Source: Methanosarcina sp. | GTDB taxonomy: Archaea; Halobacteriota; Methanosarcinia; Methanosarcinales; Methanosarcinaceae | Assembly (NCBI GenBank): GCA_013331265.1 | Contig: DUGS01000163.1 | Span: 1 to 12,493, forward strand | Reading direction: 5' to 3' | DNA: 12,493 nt | In this document: piece after piece, positions 1 through 6,160 of the stretch | Layout of the letters: the number at the start of each line of letters is the position of its first letter | Position numbering within the stretch: position 1 is the first letter of the stretch | Program-made: the position numbers and the translations under genes | Notes under the pieces: generated by a model | What the model was told of the DNA's origin: nothing | Databases searched by the model: none | What the model saw: only the letters and a program-made list of their open reading frames with translations

Positions 1-137
1 TTACAGAACTTTTGGTACACTGCCATTCTATATCCGGTAGGAATACGTAGGTTATGAGTAATAATCGGTTCATTAAATTTATAAAGAGAACATGATTCCG
101 ATTTTTTTTAATTTCTGTTGCAAGTTTTACACTTCGA

Positions 138-398
138 TTAATAAGCATCTTTGTGATGGGCTAATTTCACCAATGTCACAGTTTGCTCTTTTTCGTCAAC
201 AGAAAAACATAGTACAAAGTTGGAATCAATATGTACCCGCTTATATTTATTTAGGGGATAATTGAGATTTTTGTAATGCTGAGGATTGATACAAATTTCA
301 TCAGCTTTCTTGAAAACTGCCTCAAACAGTACATGATTCTTTTTTCTTAACTTTCTCAGATCTTTTGAAAGTTGCCCTCTGATCAATAATTTGTACAA
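138..398 (-). CDS. RelE/YafQ-type mRNA interferase toxin
   Basis: An 86-residue basic protein that looks like a RelE/ParE-superfamily toxin. Seen: a short Lys/Arg-rich helical N-terminus (residues about 10-35), then a beta-rich C-terminal half with Arg54, His56, a hydrophobic VLCFSVDE strand and a closing LAHHKDAY. That ending matches the family pattern, where late His and Tyr/Asp residues act in ribosome-dependent mRNA cleavage. The start is a TTG two bases after the antitoxin stop; no ATG is available in frame because a stop lies just upstream. Translation is probably coupled to the antitoxin, with GAGG in the antitoxin's last codons as ribosome site. Family knowledge says it would be neutralised by direct binding of the upstream partner. 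Length is typical. A ParE-like gyrase poison is the main alternative; the fold assignment is firmer than the target. Confidence 0.82.
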   Translation of the reverse strand: MYKLLIRGQLSKDLRKLRKKNHVLFEAVFKKADEICINPQHYKNLNYPLNKYKRVHIDSNFVLCFSVDEKEQTVTLVKLAHHKDAY

Positions 399-400
399 GT

Positions 401-661
401 TTACTCATCCTCATCAGGCAAGTTTTTGATGTAAGCTTTTAATTCATCGGCATTTTCGAATGGTCCAATTACTTCGTCATTCTCCGAATCAAGCATTTCC
501 TTTATGAACTCGGGGCTGTATTGAGGCTCAAGTATTTTCTCTTCATATTGAGCTACAACTAAGTCGATAGCGGCACTCTTATCTTTTAGATTATATTTGG
601 CTTTAACAATATTCAGAACCTGGTTTGTTCTGTCTGACATTTTAACTCTAGCCTGTATCAT
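401..661 (-). CDS. DUF2683/RelB-like antitoxin
   Basis: A small acidic protein preceding the toxin, resembling the DUF2683 family common in Methanosarcina. The N-terminal third (MIQARVKMSDRTNQVLNIVK) has the beta-strand-helix look of a ribbon-helix-helix or RelB-like DNA-binding dimer. The C-terminal third (SPEFIKEMLDSENDEVIGPF and following) is acidic, as expected for a toxin-wrapping tail. Start choice: an upstream ATG at 667 is possible, but AAGGG (plus-strand 668-672) is six bases before the ATG at 661 and abuts the one at 667, so 661 is preferred and gives 86 residues. It lies directly below a perfect palindrome and a TATA box, the arrangement expected of an autoregulated antitoxin. The antitoxin role rests on the partner gene and general form, since DUF2683 has little characterised biochemistry. 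Confidence 0.72.
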   Translation of the reverse strand: MIQARVKMSDRTNQVLNIVKAKYNLKDKSAAIDLVVAQYEEKILEPQYSPEFIKEMLDSENDEVIGPFENADELKAYIKNLPDEDE

Positions 662-671
662 GTGCATCCCT

Positions 672-690
672 TGTGCATATTATATGCACA
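672..690. promoter_or_regulatory. Perfect palindrome, probable operator of the toxin-antitoxin operon
   Basis: TGTGCATA and TATGCACA are exact inverted copies separated by TTA. A further half-site, TGTGCAT, lies at 661-667. The palindrome sits between the leftward TATA box (696-705) and the antitoxin start, covering the expected transcription start near 676. A protein bound here would block initiation, which fits autorepression by the antitoxin alone or with the toxin. The repeat is seen; binding is inferred. Confidence 0.6.
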
Positions 691-695
691 CGCCG

Positions 696-705
696 CATAT
701 ATAAC
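696..705 (-). promoter_or_regulatory. TATA box of the toxin-antitoxin operon
   Basis: On the minus strand this reads GTTATATATG, close to the archaeal TTTATATA box. Its centre is about 40 bases before the antitoxin ATG at 661. That predicts a transcript starting near 676 with a short leader carrying AAGGG at 668-672. Confidence 0.5.
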
Positions 706-709
706 TATC

Positions 710-739
710 TTATCAAGGAGTTTGTTATCAAGGAGTTTG
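710..739. repeat. Perfect 15-bp tandem duplication
   Basis: TTATCAAGGAGTTTG occurs twice head to tail without a mismatch, between the toxin-antitoxin promoter and the nurA promoter. Each copy contains AAGGAG, but no start codon lies at a useful distance, so it is probably not a ribosome site. A replication-slippage duplication is the simplest explanation. Confidence 0.9.
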
Positions 740-781
740 GTTTTTCAGAAAACCTGTCCCCAATTCCGGCTTTCACTCAAC

Positions 782-792
782 AAATATATATT
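782..792 (+). promoter_or_regulatory. TATA box of the nurA-herA operon
   Basis: AAATATATATT is centred about 28 bases upstream of the ATG at 815, so transcription should begin at or next to that ATG. No ribosome-binding sequence precedes the ATG, consistent with a leaderless mRNA. This supports 815 over the GTG at 662 as the real start. Confidence 0.5.
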
Positions 793-814
793 ACTGTTAA
801 AGTATCTTTTATTC

Positions 815-2161
815 ATGACCCTTGAGCCCGTGCATATGCATAAGATCTCGGAGCTTGCAGAGAGAATTGACAGATCATTTGAGCTTGATGACCCGAAAAC
901 GGCGGCGGCTATTTATAAGCTGCTTGAGGAACTGAAGGTTGACGGGAAGGTAATTCTTAAGGCTGTAGACAGGCTCTTTCGGGGAATGGTCAGGACCGAG
1001 CTGATGGCACAGGGTGAGGACCCTTATCCGGTCACTTATGCATGCGACAGCGGGAGCACGAATCCCAGGACTTATGATAGCGGGCTTTTTGTAGACTTCT
1101 GCCACTGCGGGCTGGCTGCAACGCCTACAGATCTTGATATCCAGAGGTGCAGGACGATTGTCTGTGCTGCTTATTCCTCCTCTCAGAAAATATCAATGAG
1201 AGCGACATCAGGCTGGGAAACCTTCGATGAAGGGCTCGGAAGGGCAAAGCTGGTCACAATTGCTCCAGATGAGCTGAAGAGAAAGGCTCCTGATATGGTA
1301 CACAGCTTTGCCATGTACCTTGCAGAATCCGAGCACCTGCTTTTCATGAAGGACAGGCTGGAGCCTGAGAGCTTTTTCATAATGGACGGGCCTATTTATC
1401 CAAAACAGCTCATGTACTGGATGGTTCTCGATGACGATGAAGTAAGGATTCGGCAGAACCCTGATGCCCGAAAAATCCTCCAGAACTACATTGATGTCAT
1501 GGACCATTTTCTGGAAAAAAAGAGCCCTGTGATAGGGTTTGTAAAAAATCCGACTGACATGCAGATCATGGACAGCGTCCGGAAGAGAAAAGAGGCTTTT
1601 GACCTTCCCTGGCTGCTTGATGCCCAGTTTTTCAGAAACCTTCTTTCCCCGGACAAAGCCGGCAGAGCTTCCGGAAATGGGCACAACGGATGGAACTCAA
1701 ATAACGGAAATAACGGGAAAAATGGCCATTATAACGGTCCCAGAAGTGCTTACATTACTTACACTAACTGGTTTTTACAGCCCAACAGGTTTTACGAAAG
1801 GATGCTTAACGGGACTTCTCCCCTTGCAGCCGGGGATATGATACAGCAAAAGCTCAGGCACAGGTTTTCGCCTGAAGATTATGCCCTCTGTTTCTTCATG
1901 CTTTACGTGCCTTCAAAGGACGTGGTTTTTAAGGTTGAAGCCCCTTACGGGCTTATTAAGGATGATTCCCTGCGCATGCAAATTACCAAAAAAGTGCTCT
2001 TTGACCTTTCTCTGCATGGTTTTCCTCTTACCCTCACAAAGGCAGACCACCTCGCAAAAATCAGGAAAGTGGAGAGGCAGGAAATCGATAAATTCTTTGA
2101 AAATATGAGTCCTGATATAACTTATAATGACACCCGGTGGGGTAAGTTCAATGAAATATGA
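815..2161 (+). CDS. nurA: NurA 5'-3' nuclease for DNA end processing
   Basis: A 448-residue NurA-family protein. NurA is an RNase H-like nuclease that forms a dimer docked on the HerA translocase ring and resects double-strand breaks for recombination; it acts in the cytoplasm on DNA. Visible motifs: the first catalytic Asp in ACDSGS (Asp78), the second acidic motif IMDGPI (Asp191), and a C-terminal block with KADHLAKI near 409-416. Residues about 286-308 are an Asn/Gly/His-rich low-complexity stretch inside the domain, probably a flexible loop not general to the family. The frame stays open back to a GTG at 662, but that extra 51 residues would overlap the toxin-antitoxin operator and read as unrelated sequence; the TATA box at 782-792 favours 815. 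An ATG at 836 is the next alternative. It overlaps herA by 11 bases, so the two products are probably co-translated. Confidence 0.85.
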   Translation: MTLEPVHMHKISELAERIDRSFELDDPKTAAAIYKLLEELKVDGKVILKAVDRLFRGMVRTELMAQGEDPYPVTYACDSGSTNPRTYDSGLFVDFCHCGLAATPTDLDIQRCRTIVCAAYSSSQKISMRATSGWETFDEGLGRAKLVTIAPDELKRKAPDMVHSFAMYLAESEHLLFMKDRLEPESFFIMDGPIYPKQLMYWMVLDDDEVRIRQNPDARKILQNYIDVMDHFLEKKSPVIGFVKNPTDMQIMDSVRKRKEAFDLPWLLDAQFFRNLLSPDKAGRASGNGHNGWNSNNGNNGKNGHYNGPRSAYITYTNWFLQPNRFYERMLNGTSPLAAGDMIQQKLRHRFSPEDYALCFFMLYVPSKDVVFKVEAPYGLIKDDSLRMQITKKVLFDLSLHGFPLTLTKADHLAKIRKVERQEIDKFFENMSPDITYNDTRWGKFNEI

Positions 2162-4175
2162 AGATGCCGATATTCTTGCTTTTATTTCCAAAAAGTCGAA
2201 ACCGACTTCTGCTCCTGAAAAGGCTACTATCTCTGAAAAGGGTGCCAGTACAGGTGAAAACGCAGGATCAGAGGTAGGTCCCGAGAATGAGATGAATGGC
2301 ATGGAAAATGATTTCTCTAAAGAAACTTCCAACTCGGGCACACTGCCAGCTTTTGAAGAATTTCCTGTCCCTTCACCTGAAGCTCTTATCTACCCCGATG
2401 ATTCATCGGTTGCCGGATTTCCCGAAAAAGACGAACTTCCGTTTGAAGCGTATGATGAATATGATATTGGAGTCTCCAGAGCTGCTCCATCCCTGATTGA
2501 GGCTTTCGGAATTGTCACAACCGGCATAGAGCCCCTCGAAATAACACCTTCGGGAGCTACAATTACAGGCTACATCTCTTCTGCCCGCAGAAGTGAGATC
2601 AGGCTCGGGACTTATGTTGTCGTGCCTTATGAGGACGATGAAAAGCTCTTTGCAAGGGTAGGAAAACTCCAGTACAGGCAGGAATTTGCAGTGGATGATG
2701 CAACTGAAATCCACTCAAGGCGCATGTTAAATGCCTGGGCAAACACTATAAACGAAGCCGATTACAAGTTCCTTGCCTGCCTTGACCCGCTCTGCATCCT
2801 GTACCGGAAAAGGGCAGAAGGTTCACTCATGCGCAGGGTGGCAGACAGAATTCCCCATCCGAACACACCCATACTGCCTGTTACGGACAGGCTTGAAGTC
2901 CAGACCGGGCTGAACATTCCGGAAGAAGGGATTTTCCTCGGGCATCTCAGTGTCGGGGGAGAACTTGTAAGGACACATTCCGAGCCCGAAACTGTTGCTT
3001 ATTACCTCAGAAACGATTATTCTATGGGCGACCCCCTCATTTTCAGGCATATGCTTATCTGCGGGAGCACGGGAACAGGAAAGACTTTCCTTTCAAAAAA
3101 CATCCTGCGCCAGTTCATGACTGAAAACAACCGGTACAGGCTGCGTAATTCTCCTGATAAGGCGAAGAAAAATCCCTGCCTTGTAATTATGGACCCACAG
3201 GATGAGTATTCCCAGATTTTCGAGGACAACGAGACCCTTACAGAGGACGACAAATTCAGGTTCGATTCCGAAAATGTTACTTACGGAAGGGTCCAGTCAA
3301 CGAAAGCTTTTGTGGCAAAGGTCGAAGGGCAGAAATATCCCGGAGACAAGTCAAGGGCAGAGCAGATCGAGTTTACAATTCCTTTTTCCTTCGTAGAACA
3401 CAACTCCTGGCTTATTGCAGCAGCCGAAATGTCTGAACTACAGTACATAGGGCTTGAAGTGCTCCTCGGAGATTTTTTCAAGTCAAGTGTGCCGCATACA
3501 TATCAGAACTTTATCAATCACATTGGAAACGAAGGTACACGCTCTTATTACGTTGACAGCAACAGGATCCACGAGTCTTCTTATGACGGGATCGTGCGGA
3601 GAGTAAGCAGCAGGTTTTTCTCAAAGGTCTTTGACCGGGATGCGACCCCTATTTCCGACATTATTGACAAAATCTTCAAGCCGGGGCAGATTTCGGTTTT
3701 CCCGACCGAGTACATAAGTTCTCCCAGGATCAGGGACCTTATAGTTCTCACAATCATGAGCCTGATTGTTGATAACAAGCTCAATACCACAGGGATTGAT
3801 GCCATCAAAGATACTCCGATCATCCTGGCTCTGGATGAGGCTCACCGCTACCTTTCAAAGGCAAACGGGGAACATTCCCGCCTTATCATCTCCCGTTTCG
3901 CAGATGCAGCCCGCCAGGGAAGAAAAGAAGCGCTTGGGCTCTTTTTGATCACGCAGGACCCTCAGGATATTGATGACACTGTCCTTAAACAGGTCAATAC
4001 AAAGCTGATCCTTAACCTCAATAATGATGCTGCAATTTCTTCTTTAAAAGTCCCTAAAGAATACGAACGCAGGATCCCCTATCTTAAGAAAGGGCAGATG
4101 ATCATTCATAGCCCTGATAACAGTGATATTGTGGAAATCCTCGGGCTTTCAAACTGTGTTGTGAGGCACCGCTAA
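2151..4175 (+). CDS. herA: HerA hexameric DNA translocase/helicase
   Basis: A 674-residue HerA-family ATPase, the motor partner of NurA. The family forms a hexameric ring related to FtsK and VirB4 that pumps double-stranded DNA and drives resection with NurA. Seen in order: an acidic, Ser/Pro/Glu-rich probably disordered tail (residues about 18-108), a HAS-barrel-like beta region (about 117-200), Walker A GSTGTGKT (305-312), Walker B IILALDEAHRYL with Asp562-Glu563 (557-568), a basic segment RQGRK (588-592) near the expected arginine-finger region, and the TQDPQDIDDTVLKQVNTKLI block typical of HerA. It is longer than the usual ~500 residues because of the N-terminal tail. Start: ATG at 2151 has GGTGGGG eight bases upstream; the ATG at 2127 lacks such a site. 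Mre11 and Rad50, often neighbours in other archaea, are not in this window. Confidence 0.92.
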   Translation: MKYEDADILAFISKKSKPTSAPEKATISEKGASTGENAGSEVGPENEMNGMENDFSKETSNSGTLPAFEEFPVPSPEALIYPDDSSVAGFPEKDELPFEAYDEYDIGVSRAAPSLIEAFGIVTTGIEPLEITPSGATITGYISSARRSEIRLGTYVVVPYEDDEKLFARVGKLQYRQEFAVDDATEIHSRRMLNAWANTINEADYKFLACLDPLCILYRKRAEGSLMRRVADRIPHPNTPILPVTDRLEVQTGLNIPEEGIFLGHLSVGGELVRTHSEPETVAYYLRNDYSMGDPLIFRHMLICGSTGTGKTFLSKNILRQFMTENNRYRLRNSPDKAKKNPCLVIMDPQDEYSQIFEDNETLTEDDKFRFDSENVTYGRVQSTKAFVAKVEGQKYPGDKSRAEQIEFTIPFSFVEHNSWLIAAAEMSELQYIGLEVLLGDFFKSSVPHTYQNFINHIGNEGTRSYYVDSNRIHESSYDGIVRRVSSRFFSKVFDRDATPISDIIDKIFKPGQISVFPTEYISSPRIRDLIVLTIMSLIVDNKLNTTGIDAIKDTPIILALDEAHRYLSKANGEHSRLIISRFADAARQGRKEALGLFLITQDPQDIDDTVLKQVNTKLILNLNNDAAISSLKVPKEYERRIPYLKKGQMIIHSPDNSDIVEILGLSNCVVRHR

Positions 4176-4272
4176 AAGCTGTGGGTAGGTAACAAAAATA
4201 AAAAATGCGAAGCAAAATGAAATATCCACAAAATCTGAAAAACGTACGCGTCTGATTTTTCAGGAAATAATC

Positions 4273-4308
4273 AGCACATGCCTGCCTGATTAAGTACAGG
4301 CATGTGCT
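4273..4308. repeat. 12-bp perfect inverted repeat (hairpin) downstream of herA
   Basis: AGCACATGCCTG and CAGGCATGTGCT are exact inverted copies around a 12-base loop, about 100 bases after the herA stop. As RNA it would be a strong hairpin. No T-run follows directly, so it is not a standard intrinsic terminator. It could stabilise the 3' end of the nurA-herA mRNA. Confidence 0.75.
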
Positions 4309-4411
4309 TCCTTAACGAATAAGGGTGTGCAAATCAGCAAGAAAATTATACATCTGTGTACATTTAAGGAATGTCAAATTACTGTAATTTTTGCTTTTAC
4401 AAAACAAGAAT

Positions 4412-4433
4412 GAATAAATTCGGAAATTTATTC
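4412..4433. repeat. 9-bp perfect inverted repeat
   Basis: GAATAAATT and AATTTATTC flank CGGA. The AT-rich stem would be weak as RNA, so a protein-binding palindrome or an old element end is as likely as a hairpin. No gene start lies close by to show which. Confidence 0.5.
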
Positions 4434-4651
4434 TGTAGAAATCCCTGGAGGTGAGAAGTCTCCATTAATTTGAACTGAATGACTGACATCTCCTGTTCTC
4501 GTTCTGTTTTCGTCTTTTTTGTTTTGAGAAAGGCCGCTCTCCTACGTCGAGCGTGACAAGAAGGGTTTGATATGGCGAATAATGTATTACGGGTCTGAAA
4601 ATAATATCTTACTCAAGAAGGGATTTTATATTCGTGTAATATCGTAAACCT

Positions 4652-4670
4652 CCGCCAGCTTGTCTGGCGG
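4652..4670. repeat. GC-rich 7-bp hairpin
   Basis: CCGCCAG and CTGGCGG surround the loop CTTGT. The stem is conspicuously GC-rich within AT-rich surroundings, which often marks a structured RNA or a repeat remnant. A TATA-like TTTATATT precedes it by about 25 bases (4624-4631), so a small plus-strand RNA starting near here is possible but unproven. Confidence 0.6.
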
Positions 4671-4927
4671 CCCCTTCATATAAAGAAGAAAGAAATTGAA
4701 GGACAAAGAGCTTATCCTAATAGCCATTTTACTTCCAGTCTTTCGAATCATTCCCCAAAAAACGATTACATGAAAGATGTTATTTTTTTAAAGACATTTG
4801 CAGAAAGTTGGATAAAGACCTCATTTAGGGTCTTAATATTTTTAAATCGCATTCCCAAAAATGATAGCTTTCAAGTTGTAAGCTGAAAATTGTAAAAGCT
4901 GAAAGTATACTTTTTGCTGACACATAT

Positions 4928-4942
4928 AAAAAAGATAAAAAA
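4928..4942 (-). terminator. Oligo-T terminator of tRNA-Pro
   Basis: Reading leftward from the tRNA 3' end, the minus strand gives two runs of six T (4937-4942 and 4928-4933) separated by ATC. Archaeal RNA polymerase stops at such T-tracts without needing a hairpin. Confidence 0.65.
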
Positions 4943-4945
4943 TGA

Positions 4946-5020
4946 TGGGATAGCGCGGATTTGAACCGCGGTCCAAGCGTCCCAAACGCTCGAGGATGGA
5001 CCAAGCTACCCTACTATCCC
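4946..5020 (-). tRNA. tRNA-Pro (anticodon UGG)
   Basis: A 75-base cloverleaf on the minus strand. The acceptor stem GGGATAG pairs fully with CTATCCC, followed by discriminator A. The D arm carries GGGTAG...GG. The anticodon stem GAGCG/CGCTT encloses the loop TTTGGGA, giving anticodon TGG with G at position 37 as expected for proline tRNAs. The T arm is CGCGG-TTCAAAT-CCGCG. The variable loop is short (four bases). No intron is visible and the 3' CCA is not encoded, as is common in archaea. It reads CCA and, by wobble, other proline codons. Confidence 0.95.
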
Positions 5021-5063
5021 ATTTGGGTATGCCATAAGGGCGTCCTTTCAAAGGATATTATCC

Positions 5064-5072
5064 TTTATATAG
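5064..5072 (-). promoter_or_regulatory. TATA box of the tRNA-Pro gene
   Basis: The minus strand reads CGAAAGCTATATAAAGG, a purine-rich BRE-like stretch followed by a near-consensus archaeal TATA box. Its centre is about 48 bases before the mature tRNA 5' end, predicting a leader of roughly 20-25 bases removed by RNase P. Confidence 0.65.
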
Positions 5073-5224
5073 CTTTCGTTAGAACATGCGGCTGTACTCT
5101 GACCTCGCTAATCAAAACCAGAACTTTAGCTTTTATTACTTAACTGCCAGGCTGACTTATTTCACTTAATTATCTACTTAATTTCCGGCATCTATGCCTT
5201 GATTCACCAATCTTCAGCCTTTTT

Positions 5225-5776
5225 TCATTCCCAGCGCTGATAAATATCATTTTCTATTCCCAAAAGGTCAAGCGCCCTGCCAGCCATGGTATCTATGAGG
5301 TCGTCAATTGTTTTCGGTCTGGAATAAAAGCCAGGGCATGCCGGAAGGATGCTTGCTCCTGCCCGTTTAGCTTTCAGCATGTTCTCGAGGTGTATAAGGT
5401 TCAGGGGAGTTTCTCTTGTCATCAGGACCAGTTTTCTTTCCTCTTTCAGGCAGACGTCTGCAGCCCTCGTTATCAGGGAATCGGATATCCCGTTTGCAAT
5501 TGCCCCGAGAGTTTTCATGCTGCATGGAGCAATAATCATCCCTGAGGTTTTGTAAGAGCCACTGGCTATAGGTGCTGAAAAATCTTTCTGGGAATAACTC
5601 CAGGTTGCCAGCTTTTCAACTTCCACGGGTAAGTAATCAGTCTCGATCTCGATTATCTGTTTTGCAGCTTCGGTCAGCACAAGATGGGTTTTAATCCCTT
5701 TTTTTGCCAGCACTTCGAGCAGGCGGATCCCGTACTGAACCCCTGAAGCCCCGCTGATACCTACAATTATTTCCAT
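5225..5776 (-). CDS. ubiX: UbiX-type flavin prenyltransferase
   Basis: A 183-residue UbiX-family enzyme that joins dimethylallyl monophosphate to reduced FMN, making prenylated FMN, the cofactor of UbiD-type decarboxylases. Seen: the N-terminal nucleotide-fold motif GISGASG (6-12), APCSMKTLG (83-91), the MTRETPLN segment (119-126) and PACPGFY (145-151), all typical of the family; length is normal. The start ATG has AGGAG nine bases upstream. It is the last gene of a leftward operon, 19 bases after the LpdD-like gene. Archaeal UbiX has no quinone role to support in methanogens; a known client is the UbiD-like trans-anhydromevalonate-5-phosphate decarboxylase of the archaeal mevalonate route, so this gene probably serves isoprenoid lipid synthesis. 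No UbiD homologue lies in the window. Confidence 0.92.
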   Translation of the reverse strand: MEIIVGISGASGVQYGIRLLEVLAKKGIKTHLVLTEAAKQIIEIETDYLPVEVEKLATWSYSQKDFSAPIASGSYKTSGMIIAPCSMKTLGAIANGISDSLITRAADVCLKEERKLVLMTRETPLNLIHLENMLKAKRAGASILPACPGFYSRPKTIDDLIDTMAGRALDLLGIENDIYQRWE

Positions 5777-5795
5777 TATTCGCTTCTCCTTTCTG

Positions 5796-6155
5796 TTATG
5801 CTACTTTTTCACAGGAGAGGAGGAAGTTTCCAACCATTTCCTCTGCGGCTGAGACGATTTCTTTTATCTCTTCCGGGCTGATGTTATCCACGTGGATACC
5901 GGCAACAACTACCGATGTTTTCCCTGTTGCTTTGCTTACCCTCTTTGCGCTGTCCAGGGCAAGCTGCTCTTCCCTGTGCCCGGGCAGTGTAATCACGGAA
6001 GAACTGGCTCTCCCGCTTTTTTCATCAAACAGCCCTACTGCAACTGCACCCGCATGCTCTTTTCCGCCGGTAAGAGTCAGCAGGTAGTCTTCCCCCAGTT
6101 TTTTCGCTTCGAGCGTTACTTCTATTCTGCTGACTTTTCTTGTGATTTTAAACAA
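5796..6155 (-). CDS. LpdD-like protein, possible prenylated-flavin chaperone
   Basis: A 119-residue small protein between the HD gene and ubiX. It resembles the LpdD-like family, named for the third subunit of gallate decarboxylase systems and proposed to handle prenylated flavin. Conserved-looking blocks are GGKEHAGAVAVG (30-41), TLPGHREE (56-63) and AGIHVDNIS (85-93), alternating strands and helices with no membrane segment. The start is a TTG: GGAG in the last codons of the HD gene lies eight bases upstream, only five bases separate the genes, and no ATG fits. Position next to ubiX supports a role in delivering prFMN to a UbiD-type enzyme. The family match is from memory of its character; the chaperone role is inference. 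Confidence 0.6.
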   Translation of the reverse strand: MFKITRKVSRIEVTLEAKKLGEDYLLTLTGGKEHAGAVAVGLFDEKSGRASSSVITLPGHREEQLALDSAKRVSKATGKTSVVVAGIHVDNISPEEIKEIVSAAEEMVGNFLLSCEKVA

Positions 6156-6160
6156 AAATT

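Larger units (their letters stand above)
4176..4945. other. Long non-coding gap with several inverted repeats
   Basis: No credible protein gene is present between herA and the tRNA. The stretch is AT-rich and holds at least five exact inverted repeats, the three strongest of which are listed separately. The weaker ones are an 8-bp repeat at 4235-4242/4256-4263 (CTGAAAAA) and a 6-bp repeat at 4815-4820/4829-4834 (AAGACC). An imperfect repeat of TTGTAAGCTGAAAA lies at 4876-4905. Small RNA genes or decayed mobile DNA could be here; I recognise neither. Confidence 0.6.

Noticed and set aside
1..107. Minus-strand frame open from position 107 to the left edge, reading ...EPIITHNLRIPTGYRM..., and a second frame starting with an ATG at 73.
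   Set aside because: Both are short, cut by the window edge, and have no ribosome site or recognisable family; the first lacks a start codon before position 26. It could be the edge of another gene, but the window cannot show it.
662..814. Upstream extension of nurA from a GTG at 662.
   Set aside because: It would run through the toxin-antitoxin operator, promoter and the tandem duplication, has no ribosome site, and its 51 residues look unlike the NurA N-terminus; the TATA box at 782-792 fits a start at 815.
1208..1684. A 158-residue open frame on the minus strand inside nurA.
   Set aside because: It lies antisense to conserved NurA coding sequence and has no family character; it is an antisense by-product of the codon usage.
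4441..4720. Possible remnant of an insertion sequence in the herA-tRNA gap, near TGGAG...CTCCA at 4446-4464.
   Set aside because: No transposase fragment, target duplication or matching terminal repeats could be identified on either strand; the 5-bp repeat is within chance.
4842..5051. A 69-residue minus-strand open frame.
   Set aside because: It reads straight through the tRNA-Pro gene and its terminator, so it is not a protein gene.
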